The notes beneath the pieces were generated by a model. It made no database searches and was not told the origin of the DNA. It saw only the letters and a list, made by a program, of their open reading frames with translations. Source: Thauera aromatica K172 (GTDB taxonomy: Bacteria > Pseudomonadota > Gammaproteobacteria > Burkholderiales > Rhodocyclaceae). From it: a stretch of 64,000 nucleotides of DNA. The stretch is from positions 62,001-126,000 of the forward strand of contig NZ_CP028339.1 in assembly GCF_003030465.1 (NCBI RefSeq), written 5' to 3'. Below are positions 8,849 through 19,000 of the stretch, one piece after another. The position numbers were made by a program, and so were the translations under genes. Numbering within the stretch: position 1 is the first letter of the stretch; every line of letters begins with the position of its first letter.

Positions 8849-9796
8849 TCAGGCGCTGACCAGCGCTTCGAGCCCCGGCGCGCGCCCGACCGGCCGCGCG
8901 CCCGGCAGCGCGCTGTCGAGGATCGCCGTGCGCAGCACGTCGATCGCGCCGCTGCGCGGATAGGTGACCCGCCAGGCCAGCGCCACCCGCCGCGAAGGTT
9001 CGGGTTCGGAAAAAGGGCGCACCGCGATCAGTGGGTTCTGCGCGGTCAGCTCGTCGGCCGCCGAACTCGGCAGCACGGTGATCCCGAGCCCGGTGGCGAC
9101 CATGTGGCGGATCGTCTCCAGCGAGCTGCCTTCGAGGGTGCGCTGCAGGCCGCCGACGTTGCGGCAGCTCGGACACACTTCGAGCACCTGTTCGCGGAAG
9201 CAGTTGCCGGCACCGAGCAGCAGCAGCTGGTCTTCGGCGAGGTGCCCGGGGTCGATGTGCGCTTCCCGCGTCCACGGGTGCTCGGCCGGCATCAGCACGC
9301 GGAACGGCTCATCGTACACTGGCTGCGCCACCACCCCGGCCTCGTCGAACGGCAGGCTGATGACGATGACGTCGAGCTCGCCGCGCTTGAGCGCCTCGGC
9401 GAGTTTCGCGGTGTAGTTTTCCTGGATGATCAGCGGCATTTTCGGCGCGAGCTGGTGCACCCGCGGAATCAGCCGCGGCAGCAGGTAGGGGCCGATGGTG
9501 TAGATCACGCCGACCCGCAGCGGCCCGGCCAGCGGGTCCTTGCCGGCGGCGGCGATCTCCTGGATCTGGCTCGCTTCCATCAGCACTTTTTCCGCCTGGA
9601 CGACGATGCGCCGCCCGGTCTCGGTGATCTTGACTTCGGTGGCGCTGCGCTCGAAGAGCTGGATGCCGAGTTCGTCCTCCACCTTCTTGATCGCCACCGA
9701 CAAGGTGGGCTGGGAGACGTGGCACTTTTCGGCGGCGCGCCCGAAATGGCGCTCGTGGGCGAGTGCGACGAGATAACGCAGGTCGGTAAGGGTCAT
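8849..9796 (-). CDS. oxyR: Hydrogen peroxide-sensing regulator OxyR
   Basis: A 315-residue LysR-type regulator. The N-terminal helix-turn-helix (DLRYLVALAHERHFGRAAEK, then SQPTLSVAIKKVE) is followed by the ligand domain. Cys199 and Cys208 in GNCFREQVLEVC match, in number and spacing, the redox-active disulfide pair of E. coli OxyR, so peroxide sensing is well supported. The ATG at 9796 gives the standard N-terminus MTLTDLRYLVALA. The downstream neighbour on the same strand is dps, a classic OxyR target. The gene is divergent from the Do-type protease gene. Confidence 0.93.
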   Translation of the reverse strand: MTLTDLRYLVALAHERHFGRAAEKCHVSQPTLSVAIKKVEDELGIQLFERSATEVKITETGRRIVVQAEKVLMEASQIQEIAAAGKDPLAGPLRVGVIYTIGPYLLPRLIPRVHQLAPKMPLIIQENYTAKLAEALKRGELDVIVISLPFDEAGVVAQPVYDEPFRVLMPAEHPWTREAHIDPGHLAEDQLLLLGAGNCFREQVLEVCPSCRNVGGLQRTLEGSSLETIRHMVATGLGITVLPSSAADELTAQNPLIAVRPFSEPEPSRRVALAWRVTYPRSGAIDVLRTAILDSALPGARPVGRAPGLEALVSA

Positions 9797-10030
9797 GGCG
9801 GCGACACGCAGGAAGGATTATGGAACCATAGGCCGGCAGCTTCCGGATGTTACCCCGTCGCCCCGCGTCCTGCGCACCCGGATGCTCCCGCACCGAGCGG
9901 AGGCGGGCCTGAACCCGCCGCGAACGCCGCTGATCCGAAAGCCGGCGTCTTTCGGGAACAGGACGGCGGAACCCGCGTCCACCACTGCAGGTCGATTGCC
10001 AGCAGGCCGACTCTTTCCCCATTACTTTCG

Positions 10031-11524
10031 ATGAATCCCGCTATGCGAAAAATTCTAGCCGTCAGTACCCTGGTCGCCGCTCTTGCGGTCGCGCTCCCGC
10101 AGGGCAGCCTTCTGTCGCCCGCCTTCGCCCAGGCTTCCGCGCCGGCGTCCTCGATGGTGGCGCCGAACCGCTTCGGACTGCCCGATTTCGGCGACCTCGT
10201 CGAACAGGTCGGTCCCGCCGTGGTGAACATCAGCGTGGTCCAGCGCCAGGCGCAGGGCACGGCGGGCGAGCACCCCTTCGCCAACGATCCGTTCTACGAT
10301 TTCCTGCGCCGCTTCGGCGTACCGGTGCCGGGCATGCCCGGCCAGCCCGGCATGGGGCCGCGCGCGCGGCAGGGAATCGGCTCCGGCTTCATCGTCAGCA
10401 AGGACGGTTACGTGCTGACCAATGCCCACGTCGTCGCCGGTGAAAACGCCGACGCCACGCTTTCCGAAGTCACCGTGACCCTGATCGACAAGCGCGAGTT
10501 CAAGGCCACGGTGGTCGGCATCGACCGCCGCACCGACGTCGCCCTGCTCAAGATCGACGCCAAGGATCTGCCGGCAGTGAAGATCGGCAACGCCGAACAG
10601 GCCCGCGTCGGCGAGTGGGTGGTGGCGATGGGTTCGCCCTTCGGCTTCGACAGCACGGTGACCGCCGGCATCATCTCGGCGAAGGCGCGCCGCCTGCCCG
10701 ACGAGACCTACGTGCCTTTCATTCAGACCGACGTCGCGATCAACCCGGGCAACTCGGGCGGGCCGCTGTTCAACCTCGCCGGTGAAGTGATCGGCATCAA
10801 CTCGCAGATCTATTCGCGCTCGGGCGGCTTCATGGGGATCTCGTTCGCGATCCCGATCGACGTCGCGATGAACGTCAAGGACCAGCTCGTCACCCATGGC
10901 CGCGTGCAGCGCGGCCGCTTGGGCATCGCCATCCAGGAGGTGGACAAGGATCTCGCCCAGTCCTTCGGCCTGCCGGATGCGCGCGGCGCCCTGGTGGCGA
11001 GCGTGGATCCGGGCAGCGCGGCGGAGAAGGCCGGGCTGCAGGCGGGCGATGTGGTGCTCGGCGTCGATGGCCGGCGCATCACCGACTCTTCCGAACTGCC
11101 GCGCGTGATCGGCGACAAGCGCCCCGGCACCGAGGTGCGGATGGAAGTCTGGCGCAACGGCCGCAGCCGCGACCTGGTCGCGACCCTCGACGAGCTGCGC
11201 ACCGACAGCGCCGTCGCCAGCGCCGCCCCCGCAGCGCCGAGCCAGGTCGAGAGTCTGGGGCCGAAGCTCGGCCTCAGCGTGCGCGCGCTGACCGCGCAGG
11301 AAGCCGGCGAGCTCAAGCTGCGCGGCGGCGTCGTCGTCGAAGGGGTGGATGGCGCCGCGGCGCGTGCCGGCGTCCAGCGCGGCGACATCATCCTCGCGGT
11401 GAACAACCAGGTCCTCGCTTCCGTGGACGAACTGCGCGCCCTCCTCGAGCGTGCCGGCAACCGCTTCGCCGTGCTGGTGCAGCGCGGCGAAGCGCGCATC
11501 TTCGTGCCCGTGCGCATCGAGTAA
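10031..11524 (+). CDS. Periplasmic Do-type serine protease (DegP/DegQ/MucD-like)
   Basis: A 497-residue HtrA-family protease/chaperone that handles misfolded envelope proteins. A signal peptide (residues 1-34, ending AFAQA) precedes the trypsin-like domain with His133 (TNAHVV), Asp169 (RRTDVALLKID) and Ser242 (NPGNSGGPLF). Two PDZ domains follow at roughly 285-375 and 400-490. The ATG at 10031 was chosen because it opens the signal peptide; an ATG four codons later (10043) is possible. Which paralogue (degP, degQ or mucD) it is cannot be settled here. Confidence 0.92.
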   Translation: MNPAMRKILAVSTLVAALAVALPQGSLLSPAFAQASAPASSMVAPNRFGLPDFGDLVEQVGPAVVNISVVQRQAQGTAGEHPFANDPFYDFLRRFGVPVPGMPGQPGMGPRARQGIGSGFIVSKDGYVLTNAHVVAGENADATLSEVTVTLIDKREFKATVVGIDRRTDVALLKIDAKDLPAVKIGNAEQARVGEWVVAMGSPFGFDSTVTAGIISAKARRLPDETYVPFIQTDVAINPGNSGGPLFNLAGEVIGINSQIYSRSGGFMGISFAIPIDVAMNVKDQLVTHGRVQRGRLGIAIQEVDKDLAQSFGLPDARGALVASVDPGSAAEKAGLQAGDVVLGVDGRRITDSSELPRVIGDKRPGTEVRMEVWRNGRSRDLVATLDELRTDSAVASAAPAAPSQVESLGPKLGLSVRALTAQEAGELKLRGGVVVEGVDGAAARAGVQRGDIILAVNNQVLASVDELRALLERAGNRFAVLVQRGEARIFVPVRIE

Positions 11525-11529
11525 GCGGC

Positions 11530-11563
11530 CACCGCCCCGGCGCCACGGCGTGGCGGGGCGGTG
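11530..11563 (+). terminator. Probable terminator after the Do-type protease
   Basis: Ten-base arms CACCGCCCCG and CGGGGCGGTG, with a nested CCAC/GTGG stem, form a long GC hairpin six bases past the protease stop codon. A TTTT follows about ten bases later. Confidence 0.5.
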
Positions 11564-11578
11564 TCGATCCTTTTAGAA

Positions 11579-11584
11579 TATAAT
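11579..11584 (+). promoter_or_regulatory. -10 box upstream of the cytochrome c' gene
   Basis: A consensus TATAAT stands in a short AT-rich patch 73 bases before the cytochrome c' start codon. No convincing -35 hexamer is visible 16-18 bases upstream, so the promoter may depend on an activator. Confidence 0.4.
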
Positions 11585-11657
11585 TTAAACCTAATGAACC
11601 GGGCTTGCGCGAGGCCGGCCCGGTTCGCTCGTCCCATTCCCACGCTACGAGGTCACT

Positions 11658-12119
11658 ATGCAAAAATCCCTTCTCCACACCGCTTTCGGCGTGCTCGCCC
11701 TGTCGCTGGCGACAGCCGCCTCGGCCCAGGTCAAGCCCGAGGACCAGATCAAGTTCCGCCAGGCCGGCTACAGCTTCATGAGCTGGAACATGGGCAAGAT
11801 CAAGGCCAACCTCGAAGGCGAATACAACGCCAAGCAGGTCGAAGCCGCCGCCAACGCCATCGCCGCGATCGCCGGCTCGGGCATGGGCGCGCTCTACGGC
11901 CCGGGCACCGAGAAGGACATCGGCAACCTCAAGACCCGCGTCAAGCCGGAGTTCTTCCAGCAGATGCAGAACGTCGGCAAGCTCGCCACCGACTTCAACG
12001 CCGCCGCCGCCAACCTCGCCAAGGTCGCCGCCAGCGGCGACAAGGCCGCCGTGCAGAAAGCCTTCGGCGCCACCGGCGAAACCTGCAAAGCCTGTCACGA
12101 CAAGTACCGCATGGAGTGA
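11658..12119 (+). CDS. Cytochrome c' (periplasmic)
   Basis: A 153-residue precursor with a cleavable signal peptide (residues 1-23, ending ASA). The mature protein is helical, with the heme-binding CKACH motif (Cys143, Cys146, His147) near the C-terminus, the hallmark of class II cytochromes c'. These bind NO and related gases and are common in denitrifiers, where they help with NO tolerance. The next gene, on the opposite strand, is a di-heme cytochrome b561, a frequent companion that could feed it electrons; this partnership is inferred. Confidence 0.92.
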   Translation: MQKSLLHTAFGVLALSLATAASAQVKPEDQIKFRQAGYSFMSWNMGKIKANLEGEYNAKQVEAAANAIAAIAGSGMGALYGPGTEKDIGNLKTRVKPEFFQQMQNVGKLATDFNAAAANLAKVAASGDKAAVQKAFGATGETCKACHDKYRME

Positions 12120-12160
12120 CGCGCCCACGCCGGCCGCAAGGCCGACGGATGCAGATGCGA

Positions 12161-12190
12161 AAAAAGCCACCGCTTTCGAGGTGGCTTTTT
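12161..12190. terminator. Bidirectional intrinsic terminator
   Basis: AAAAAGCCACC and GGTGGCTTTTT form an 11-bp stem around an 8-base loop, with A- and T-runs at the ends. It serves both the cytochrome c' gene (plus strand) and the convergent cytochrome b561 gene (minus strand). Confidence 0.85.
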
Positions 12191-12216
12191 CGTTTCTGAA
12201 CGCCGCGGGCTGGGGC

Positions 12217-12903
12217 TCACCAGGCCGCGGGCGGCGGCGGCGGGGGCGGTTCGATGAAGCTACCGGTGGCGAGGTAGAGCACCGCCGCAGTGATCGCCAG
12301 CGCGATCACGAAGGCGAGCATGCCGCCGCCCTGCGCGGGCTGGGCGTCGGCTTCGTCGACCTCCTTCATGCCGGTGATCATCGGCCGCAGCAGGTTGTCC
12401 TTCTTGACCAGTGCGTAGAACAGCACCGCGCAGACGTGCACCACGACCAGCACGATGATCGCCCAGTAGTTCTGCCGGTGCAGCCCGGACAGCCAGTCGC
12501 TGGTGTCGCTGCTCACCAGCGCGCGCAGCGGGGCGGAGAAGGCGATCTCGTCGTTGGAGAACAGCCCGGTGACGGCCTGGTAGAGCATCACCCCGAGCAA
12601 GGCCAGCACCGACAGCGCGCCGAGCGGGTTGTGGCCGAGCCCGCTCCAGTGCCCGCGCAGGTGCGCCCACAGGTGCGCCGGACCGGGCACGAAGTCGGCG
12701 AAGCGGGCGTAGGTCGAGCCGATCACCCCCCACACCAGGCGGAAGGCAAGCAGCCCGGTGATGGCGATGCCGACCCGGCCATGCCATTCGATCAGGCTGG
12801 CGCCGACCTCGGCGGTGACGTAGGCGGCCACGACCAGCACGGCCAGCAGCCAGTGGAACAGACGGGTGGGAAAATCCCAGACCCGCACCCTGCGCATATT
12901 CAT
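12217..12903 (-). CDS. Cytochrome b561 domain membrane protein
   Basis: A 228-residue integral membrane b-type cytochrome. It begins RVRVWDFPTRLFHWLL, where the His after LF is a typical first heme ligand. It has four main membrane segments, further histidines (EWHGRVGI, GLHRQNYWAII, VVVHVCAVLFY), an additional hydrophobic C-terminal helix and a tail with seven consecutive prolines. Such proteins pass electrons from quinol to periplasmic c-type cytochromes. The ATG at 12903 is supported by an AAGGA site about eight bases upstream; an ATG two codons later is possible. It converges on the cytochrome c' gene. Confidence 0.88.
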   Translation of the reverse strand: MNMRRVRVWDFPTRLFHWLLAVLVVAAYVTAEVGASLIEWHGRVGIAITGLLAFRLVWGVIGSTYARFADFVPGPAHLWAHLRGHWSGLGHNPLGALSVLALLGVMLYQAVTGLFSNDEIAFSAPLRALVSSDTSDWLSGLHRQNYWAIIVLVVVHVCAVLFYALVKKDNLLRPMITGMKEVDEADAQPAQGGGMLAFVIALAITAAVLYLATGSFIEPPPPPPPAAW

Positions 12904-13020
12904 CGTTTTCGTTCCTTCATCCATGCTCGTTCGGTAGGCGACCGACGCCGCAAACCGTGGGAGCGGGCTCCCGCAGCGAACCATGACCAAGACATCAATC
13001 CATGGTTCCGCTGCACCACA

Positions 13021-16000
13021 TCATCCGGGCCTGCGCTGCGCCAGGAACTCGCGCAGGTGGCGGCCGGTGTGCGATTCCGGCGCCGCCATCGCGACTTCCG
13101 GCGGGCCTTCGGCCACCACCCGGCCGCCGCCGTCGCCGCCTTCGGGGCCGAGGTCGATCAGCCAGTCGGCCTCGGCGATGACGTCGAGGTCGTGCTCGAT
13201 CACCAGCACGGTGTGGCCGGCGTCGGTGAGGCGGTGGAGCACGCGGATCAGCTTGTCCACGTCGGCCATGTGCAGGCCGACGGTGGGTTCGTCGAGCACG
13301 TACAGGCTGTGCTTGTCGGCGGGCAGCGGCACGCCGCCGGTGTCCTCGGCATCGCCCGGGCGGCGGCGCACCTTGGCGAGCTCGGTGACGAGCTTGATGC
13401 GCTGCGCCTCGCCGCCGGACAGGGTCGGGCTGGGCTGGCCCAGGGTCAGGTAGCCGAGGCCGACGTCCTGCAGCAGCTGCAGCGGGTGGGCGATTGCCGG
13501 ATGGGCGGAGAAGAAGTCCACCGCCTCGTCCACCGCCATCGCCAGCACTTCGGCCACGGTCCTGTCCTTCCAGCGCACCGACAGCGTCTCGGCGTTGAAG
13601 CGCGCGCCGCCGCAGCCTTCGCACGGCGTCTTGACGTCGGGCAGGAAGCTCATCTCCACCGTGGTCTGGCCGGCACCGTCGCACACCGGGCAGCGCCCGG
13701 CGCCGGTATTGAAGGAGAAGCGCGAGGCGTTCCAGCCGCGGGTGCGGGCGTCGAAGGTGTCGGCGAAGAGCTTGCGCACCGCATCCCAGAAGCCGACGTA
13801 GGTCGCCGGGCAGGAGCGCGGCGTCTTGCCGATCGGGGTCTGGTCGACTTCGAGCACGCGGCCGACCTGCTGCCAGCCGTGGAGGGCCTTGCAGCCGACG
13901 AGCGCCTGGTCGACCTCGTCGGGCTGGGCCTGGCCGCGGCGGCGGGCGCGGGTGGCCTCGGGGTCGCCCAGGCGGGCGCGCAGGTTGGCGTGGATGACGT
14001 CGCGCGCGAGGCTGGACTTGCCCGAGCCGGAGACGCCGGTGACCACGGTGAGGCGGGCGAGCGGGATGCGCACCGAAAGGGCGCGCAGGTTGTGCAGATT
14101 CGCGCCCTCGATGCGGATCGCCGCATGCTCGTCCGCCACTGCGCGGCGCGGACGCAGCGGGTGCTGCAGCGGGTGGCGGAAGCATTCGCCGGTGGCCGAT
14201 TCGGGCGCGTTCAACAGGTCGTCGATGCGGCCTTCCGCCACCACGCGGCCGCCGCGCACGCCGGCGCCGGGGCCGAGGTCGATGACGTGGTCGGCGCGGC
14301 GGATGGTGTCCTCGTCGTGCTCCACCACCAGCAGGGTGTTGCCGCGGTCGCGCAGCGCTTCGAGGGTGTCGAGGAGCAGGCGGTTGTCGCGCGGATGGAG
14401 GCCGATGGTGGGTTCGTCGAGGATGTAGCACACCCCGCGCAGGTTGGAGCCGAGCTGGGCGGCGAGGCGGATGCGCTGCGCCTCGCCGCCCGACAGCGTG
14501 GGCGCGGCGCGGTCCAGCGCCAGGTAGCCGAGGCCGACGTGCTGGAGGAAGGCGAGGCGGCCGCGGATCTCGCTCACCAGGTCGCGGGCGATGTCGGTTT
14601 CGCGCGCGCTGAGCGCCAGATCGGCGAAGAAGGCGGCGGCCTTATCCACCGGCCAGGCGGCGAGCTGGTGCAGGCCGAGGTCGCGGAAGCGCACCGCGCG
14701 CGCCACCGGGTTGAGGCGCGCGCCCGCGCAGGCGGGGCAGGGCTCGTCGCTGACGATGACTTCTTCCGCATCGCCGAGGTCGAGCGCGTCCGGGTCCTCG
14801 ATGCGCGCCGCGGTCTTCAACCCGGTGCCGTAGCACTTCGGGCACCAGCCGTGCTTGGCGTTGTACGAAAACAGGCGCGGATCGGGCTCGGGAAAGCCGC
14901 TGCCGCAGCTCGGGCAGGCGCGCAGGGTGGAGAAGGTGATCGGCGCCGCGCCGGGCGTGCCGGTGTCGAGCACCTTGATCACGCCCTTGCCGATCTCCAG
15001 CGCCTGTTCCACCAGCGCGCGCAGCGTGGCCTCGTGCTCCGGCTGCACCACCACCCTGCCGGCGGGCAGCTCGATGTTGTGCTCCTTGTAGCGGTCCAGG
15101 CGCGGCCATTTGGCGGTGGGCAGGTAATCGCCATCGACGCGCAGCTGGGCATGGCCCTTGGCCCGCGCCCACTTGGCGAGGTCGGTGTACAAGCCCTTGC
15201 GGTTGACCACCAGCGGCGCGAGGACTTCGACGGAGGCGCCGCGCAGCTCGCGCTGGAGCTGGGCGACGATGGCCTCGAAGCTCTGCGGCGTCACCGGCAC
15301 CTCGCAGTCGGGGCAGAACTGCGTGCCCAGCTTCACGTACATCAGGCGCAGGAAAGGGTGGATTTCGGTCAGCGTCGCCACCGTGCTCTTCCTGCCGCCG
15401 CGGCTGGTGCGCTGCTCGATCGCCACCGTCGGCGGAATGCCGAACAAGCCGTCGACGTCGGGCCGGCTCGCGGGCTGGACGAACTGGCGGGCGTAGGCGT
15501 TGAGCGATTCCAGGTAGCGGCGCTGGCCCTCGCCGAAGACGATGTCGAAAGCCAACGTCGATTTGCCCGAGCCGGACAGGCCGGTGATCACGGTGAAGCG
15601 GTCGCGCGGAATCTGCAGGCTGACGTTCTTCAGGTTGTGCTCGCGGGCGTGGCGGATTTCAATCGCCGGAGCGGCGACGCGGTATTGCGCCCGTGCCTCT
15701 GCGGCGATGTGGGGGCGACCCGGCGGGTCGCCCCCACCCGACGGGGTGGCGGTTTCCATTCCCGTGCCACCGGTTTCCGTCCACGCGTCGTCGGTTTCCA
15801 TTCCCGGTTTGCCCGTTCCCGTCCCCGCGCCGTCGGTTCCCATTCCGGCGCCGCCGGTTTCCACCCCCGTGCTGCCGGTTCCCGTCCCCGTGACGAATCC
15901 GTGACCGTAGGGGCGACCCGCCGGGTCGCCCCTACCCCCCGCTGCGGTCCCTGCCTGCCTGGCCCCGATTTCCCTCAGGGCCTCGGCGTAATCGCGCAAC

Positions 16001-19000
16001 GCGGCGCCGGTGTGCGAATTGGGGTGCGCGCGCACCGTTGCGGGCGGGCCTTCGACGACGATCTCGCCGCCCTCTTCGCCGCCCTCGGGGCCGAGGTCGA
16101 TGATCCAGTCGGCGGCAGCGATCACGTCGAGGTTGTGTTCGATGACGATCAGCGAATGGCCGGCCTGCAGCAGCTTGTCGAAGGCGCCGAGGAGCTTGGC
16201 GACGTCCTCGAAATGCAGGCCGGTGGTGGGTTCGTCGAAGAGGAACAGCAGGCCCGGTGCGGCCGCCTCCGCCAACGGGGAAATCGGCGGCCAGCGCCGA
16301 TTTTCCGAGGCCGCAGATGCGTGGGCACCGTAGGGGCGACCCGCCGGGTCGCCCCTACCGTCGGCCGCGTTACCGGTTTCCCCAACCTTGTCCACAGACT
16401 TATCCACAGCACTGGCCTTGCGTACAGGTTTGCGCTGTGCGGCTTCGGCGAGGTGGCCGGCGAGCTTGAGGCGCTGCGCTTCGCCGCCCGATAGCGTCGG
16501 CACCGGCTGGCCGAGGCGCAGGTAGTCGAGGCCGACGTCGGCGAGCGGCGCGAGCGCGGCGAGGACTTTGGGATGTTCGCCGAACACGTCCAGCGCCTCG
16601 TGCACCGTCAGCGCCAGCACATCCGCCACCGACAGCCCGTTCCATTGCAATTCAAGCACTTCGGGCCGGTAGCGCTTGCCGTCGCAGTCCGGGCAGCGCA
16701 GCCAGACGTCGGACAGGAACTGCATCTCGACGTGCTCGAAGCCCGAGCCGGTGCAGGTCGGACAGCGCCCATGGCCGGCGTTGAAGCTGAAGGTGCCGGG
16801 CGTGTAACCGCGCTGCCTGGCCTCCGGCAGGGCGGCGAAGAGGGCGCGGATCGGGTCCCAGGCGCCGACGTAGCTCACCGGGTTGGAGCGCGAGCTTTTG
16901 CCGATCGGCGATTGGTCTACCATCACCACGCCGCGCAAGTTATCCACATCCTCGAGGCGGTCGAAGGCCCCCGGCGATTCGGCGGCTTCGCCGAAATGCT
17001 TGGCCAGCGCCGGGAACAGCACGTCCTGGATCAGCGTCGATTTGCCCGAGCCGGAGACGCCGGTGAGACAGGTCAGGCGCCGCAGCGGAAAGCCCACGCT
17101 GAGGTCGCGCAGGTTGTGCTGGCGCGCACCGACCAGCTTCAGCCGCGGCGTGTCGGTGTCCACCGGGCGCGGCGGGCGATCGACGTCGATGCGCTTCTGC
17201 CCCGCCAGCCAGGGCCCGGTCACCGAATCGGGGTTGGCGGCGATCTCCGCCGGGGTGCCGCGGGCGACGATGTTGCCGCCGCGCTCGCCGGGGCCGGGAC
17301 CGATCTCGAGCAGGGCGTCGGCGGCGACCATCACCTGCGGGTCGTGCTCGACCACCACCAGGGTGTTGCCGGCGTCGCGCAGCCGCGTCATCACCCCGAG
17401 GATGCGGCCGATGTCGCGCGGGTGAAGGCCGATTGAAGGTTCGTCGAGCACGAACAGGGTATTCACCAGCGAAGTGCCGAGCGCGGTGGTCAGGTTGATG
17501 CGCTGCACCTCACCACCCGACAGGGTGCGCGACTGGCGGTCCAGGGTCAGGTAGCCGAGGCCGACGTCGGCAAGATAGGCGAGCCGGCTGCGGATCTCGC
17601 CGAGCACCAGCGCGGTGGCCTCGTCCGGCACGCCGGGGATGTGCAGCGCGGAGATCGCGTCACGGATGCGATCCACCGGCATCGCCATCAGCTCGTGGAT
17701 CGCGAGGCCTGAAATTGGGGACAGACCACGTTTTCCGCGGAAATCGTGGTCTGTCCCCAATTTTCCCCGGTCGCCCGCCGGCAGCCGCCACAGCAGCGCA
17801 TCCGGCTTCAGCCGCGCGCCGTGGCACGCCGGGCATTCGGTGTAGCTGCGGTAGCGCGACAGCAGCACGCGGATGTGCATCTTGTAGGCCTTGCTCTCGA
17901 GCCAGTCGAAGAAGTGGCGCACGCCGTACCAGTAGCGCGGCCACGAGCTGTCCCAGTTCTTCCACTTCGGGTCGCCCTCGAACAGCCACTGGCGATGCTC
18001 CGGCGGAAGGTCACGCACCGGGATGTCCATCGCCACGCCGGCCTTCTTCGCCATCTTCGCCAGGTCTTCCTGACACTCGCGGTAGCTCTCGGTCTGCCAC
18101 GGTTTGATCGCGCCTTCGGCGAGCGTCTTCGATTCGTCCGGCACCACGAGGCCGAAATCCACCCCGATCACCCGGCCAAAGCCACGGCAGGTGTCGCAGG
18201 CGCCGATCGGCGAGTTGAACGAGAACAGGCCGGGCGTCGCTTCCGAATAGTGGATGTCGCAGTCGGCGCAATGCAGGCCGGAGGAATAGCGCCACACTGC
18301 TTCGTCCGGCGTGTGCTCCGACGCCACCCCCGCGCCCGACGCATGCACCGACAGCCGCCCATGGCCGCGCGCCAGCGCCGTCTCCAGCGCTTCGGCGAGG
18401 CGCGCATCTTCGGCGCTCGATGCGCGGAAGCGGTCCTGCACCACCTGCAGCACGTCCTGCCCTTCGGCGCCGGCCCCGGCGAGCCGTTCCTGGATGCGGG
18501 TGTAGCCCTGCGCGGCGAGCAGGCCGGTCACCTCCTCCTCGCTGAAGTTCGCCGGCACCGTCAGCGGAAAGCACACCACCAGGCGCGGATCGCCCTCGGC
18601 GGCCGCGCGCGCGCGCAGGTCGGCGGCGATGCTGGCGGCCGAATCGCGCCGCACCGGCTTGCCACAACCGCGGCAGTGCAGCTGCGCGGCGCGCGCGTAG
18701 AGCAGCTTGAAGTGGTCGGCGAGCTCGGTCATCGTCCCCACCGTCGAGCGCGAGGTGCGTACCGGGTTGGTCTGGTCGATCGCGATCGCCGGCGGCACAC
18801 CCTCGATCCGATCCACCTGCGGCTTGTCCATGCGGTCGAGGAACTGGCGCGCATAGGGCGAGAAGGTCTCGACGTAGCGCCGCTGGCCCTCGGCGTACAA
18901 GGTGTCGAACACCAGCGAGGACTTGCCCGAACCGGACACGCCGGTGACCACCGTCAGGCGGTTGAGCGGCAGGTCGAGCGAGAGGTTGCGCAGGTTGTTC

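Noticed and set aside
16388..16408. DnaA-box-like sequences as a possible replication origin
   Set aside because: Only two boxes, inside a coding gene, with no AT-rich unwinding region and no dnaA or dnaN nearby.
12181..16494. A 1437-codon open frame on the plus strand opposite the double uvrA and cytochrome b561
   Set aside because: It has His/Arg/Val/Gly-rich nonsense composition and lies antisense to two well-supported genes.
17712..17763. Reading the long palindrome as an intrinsic terminator
   Set aside because: It is inside an uninterrupted coding sequence and is translated in frame; it is better explained as an inserted repeat element.
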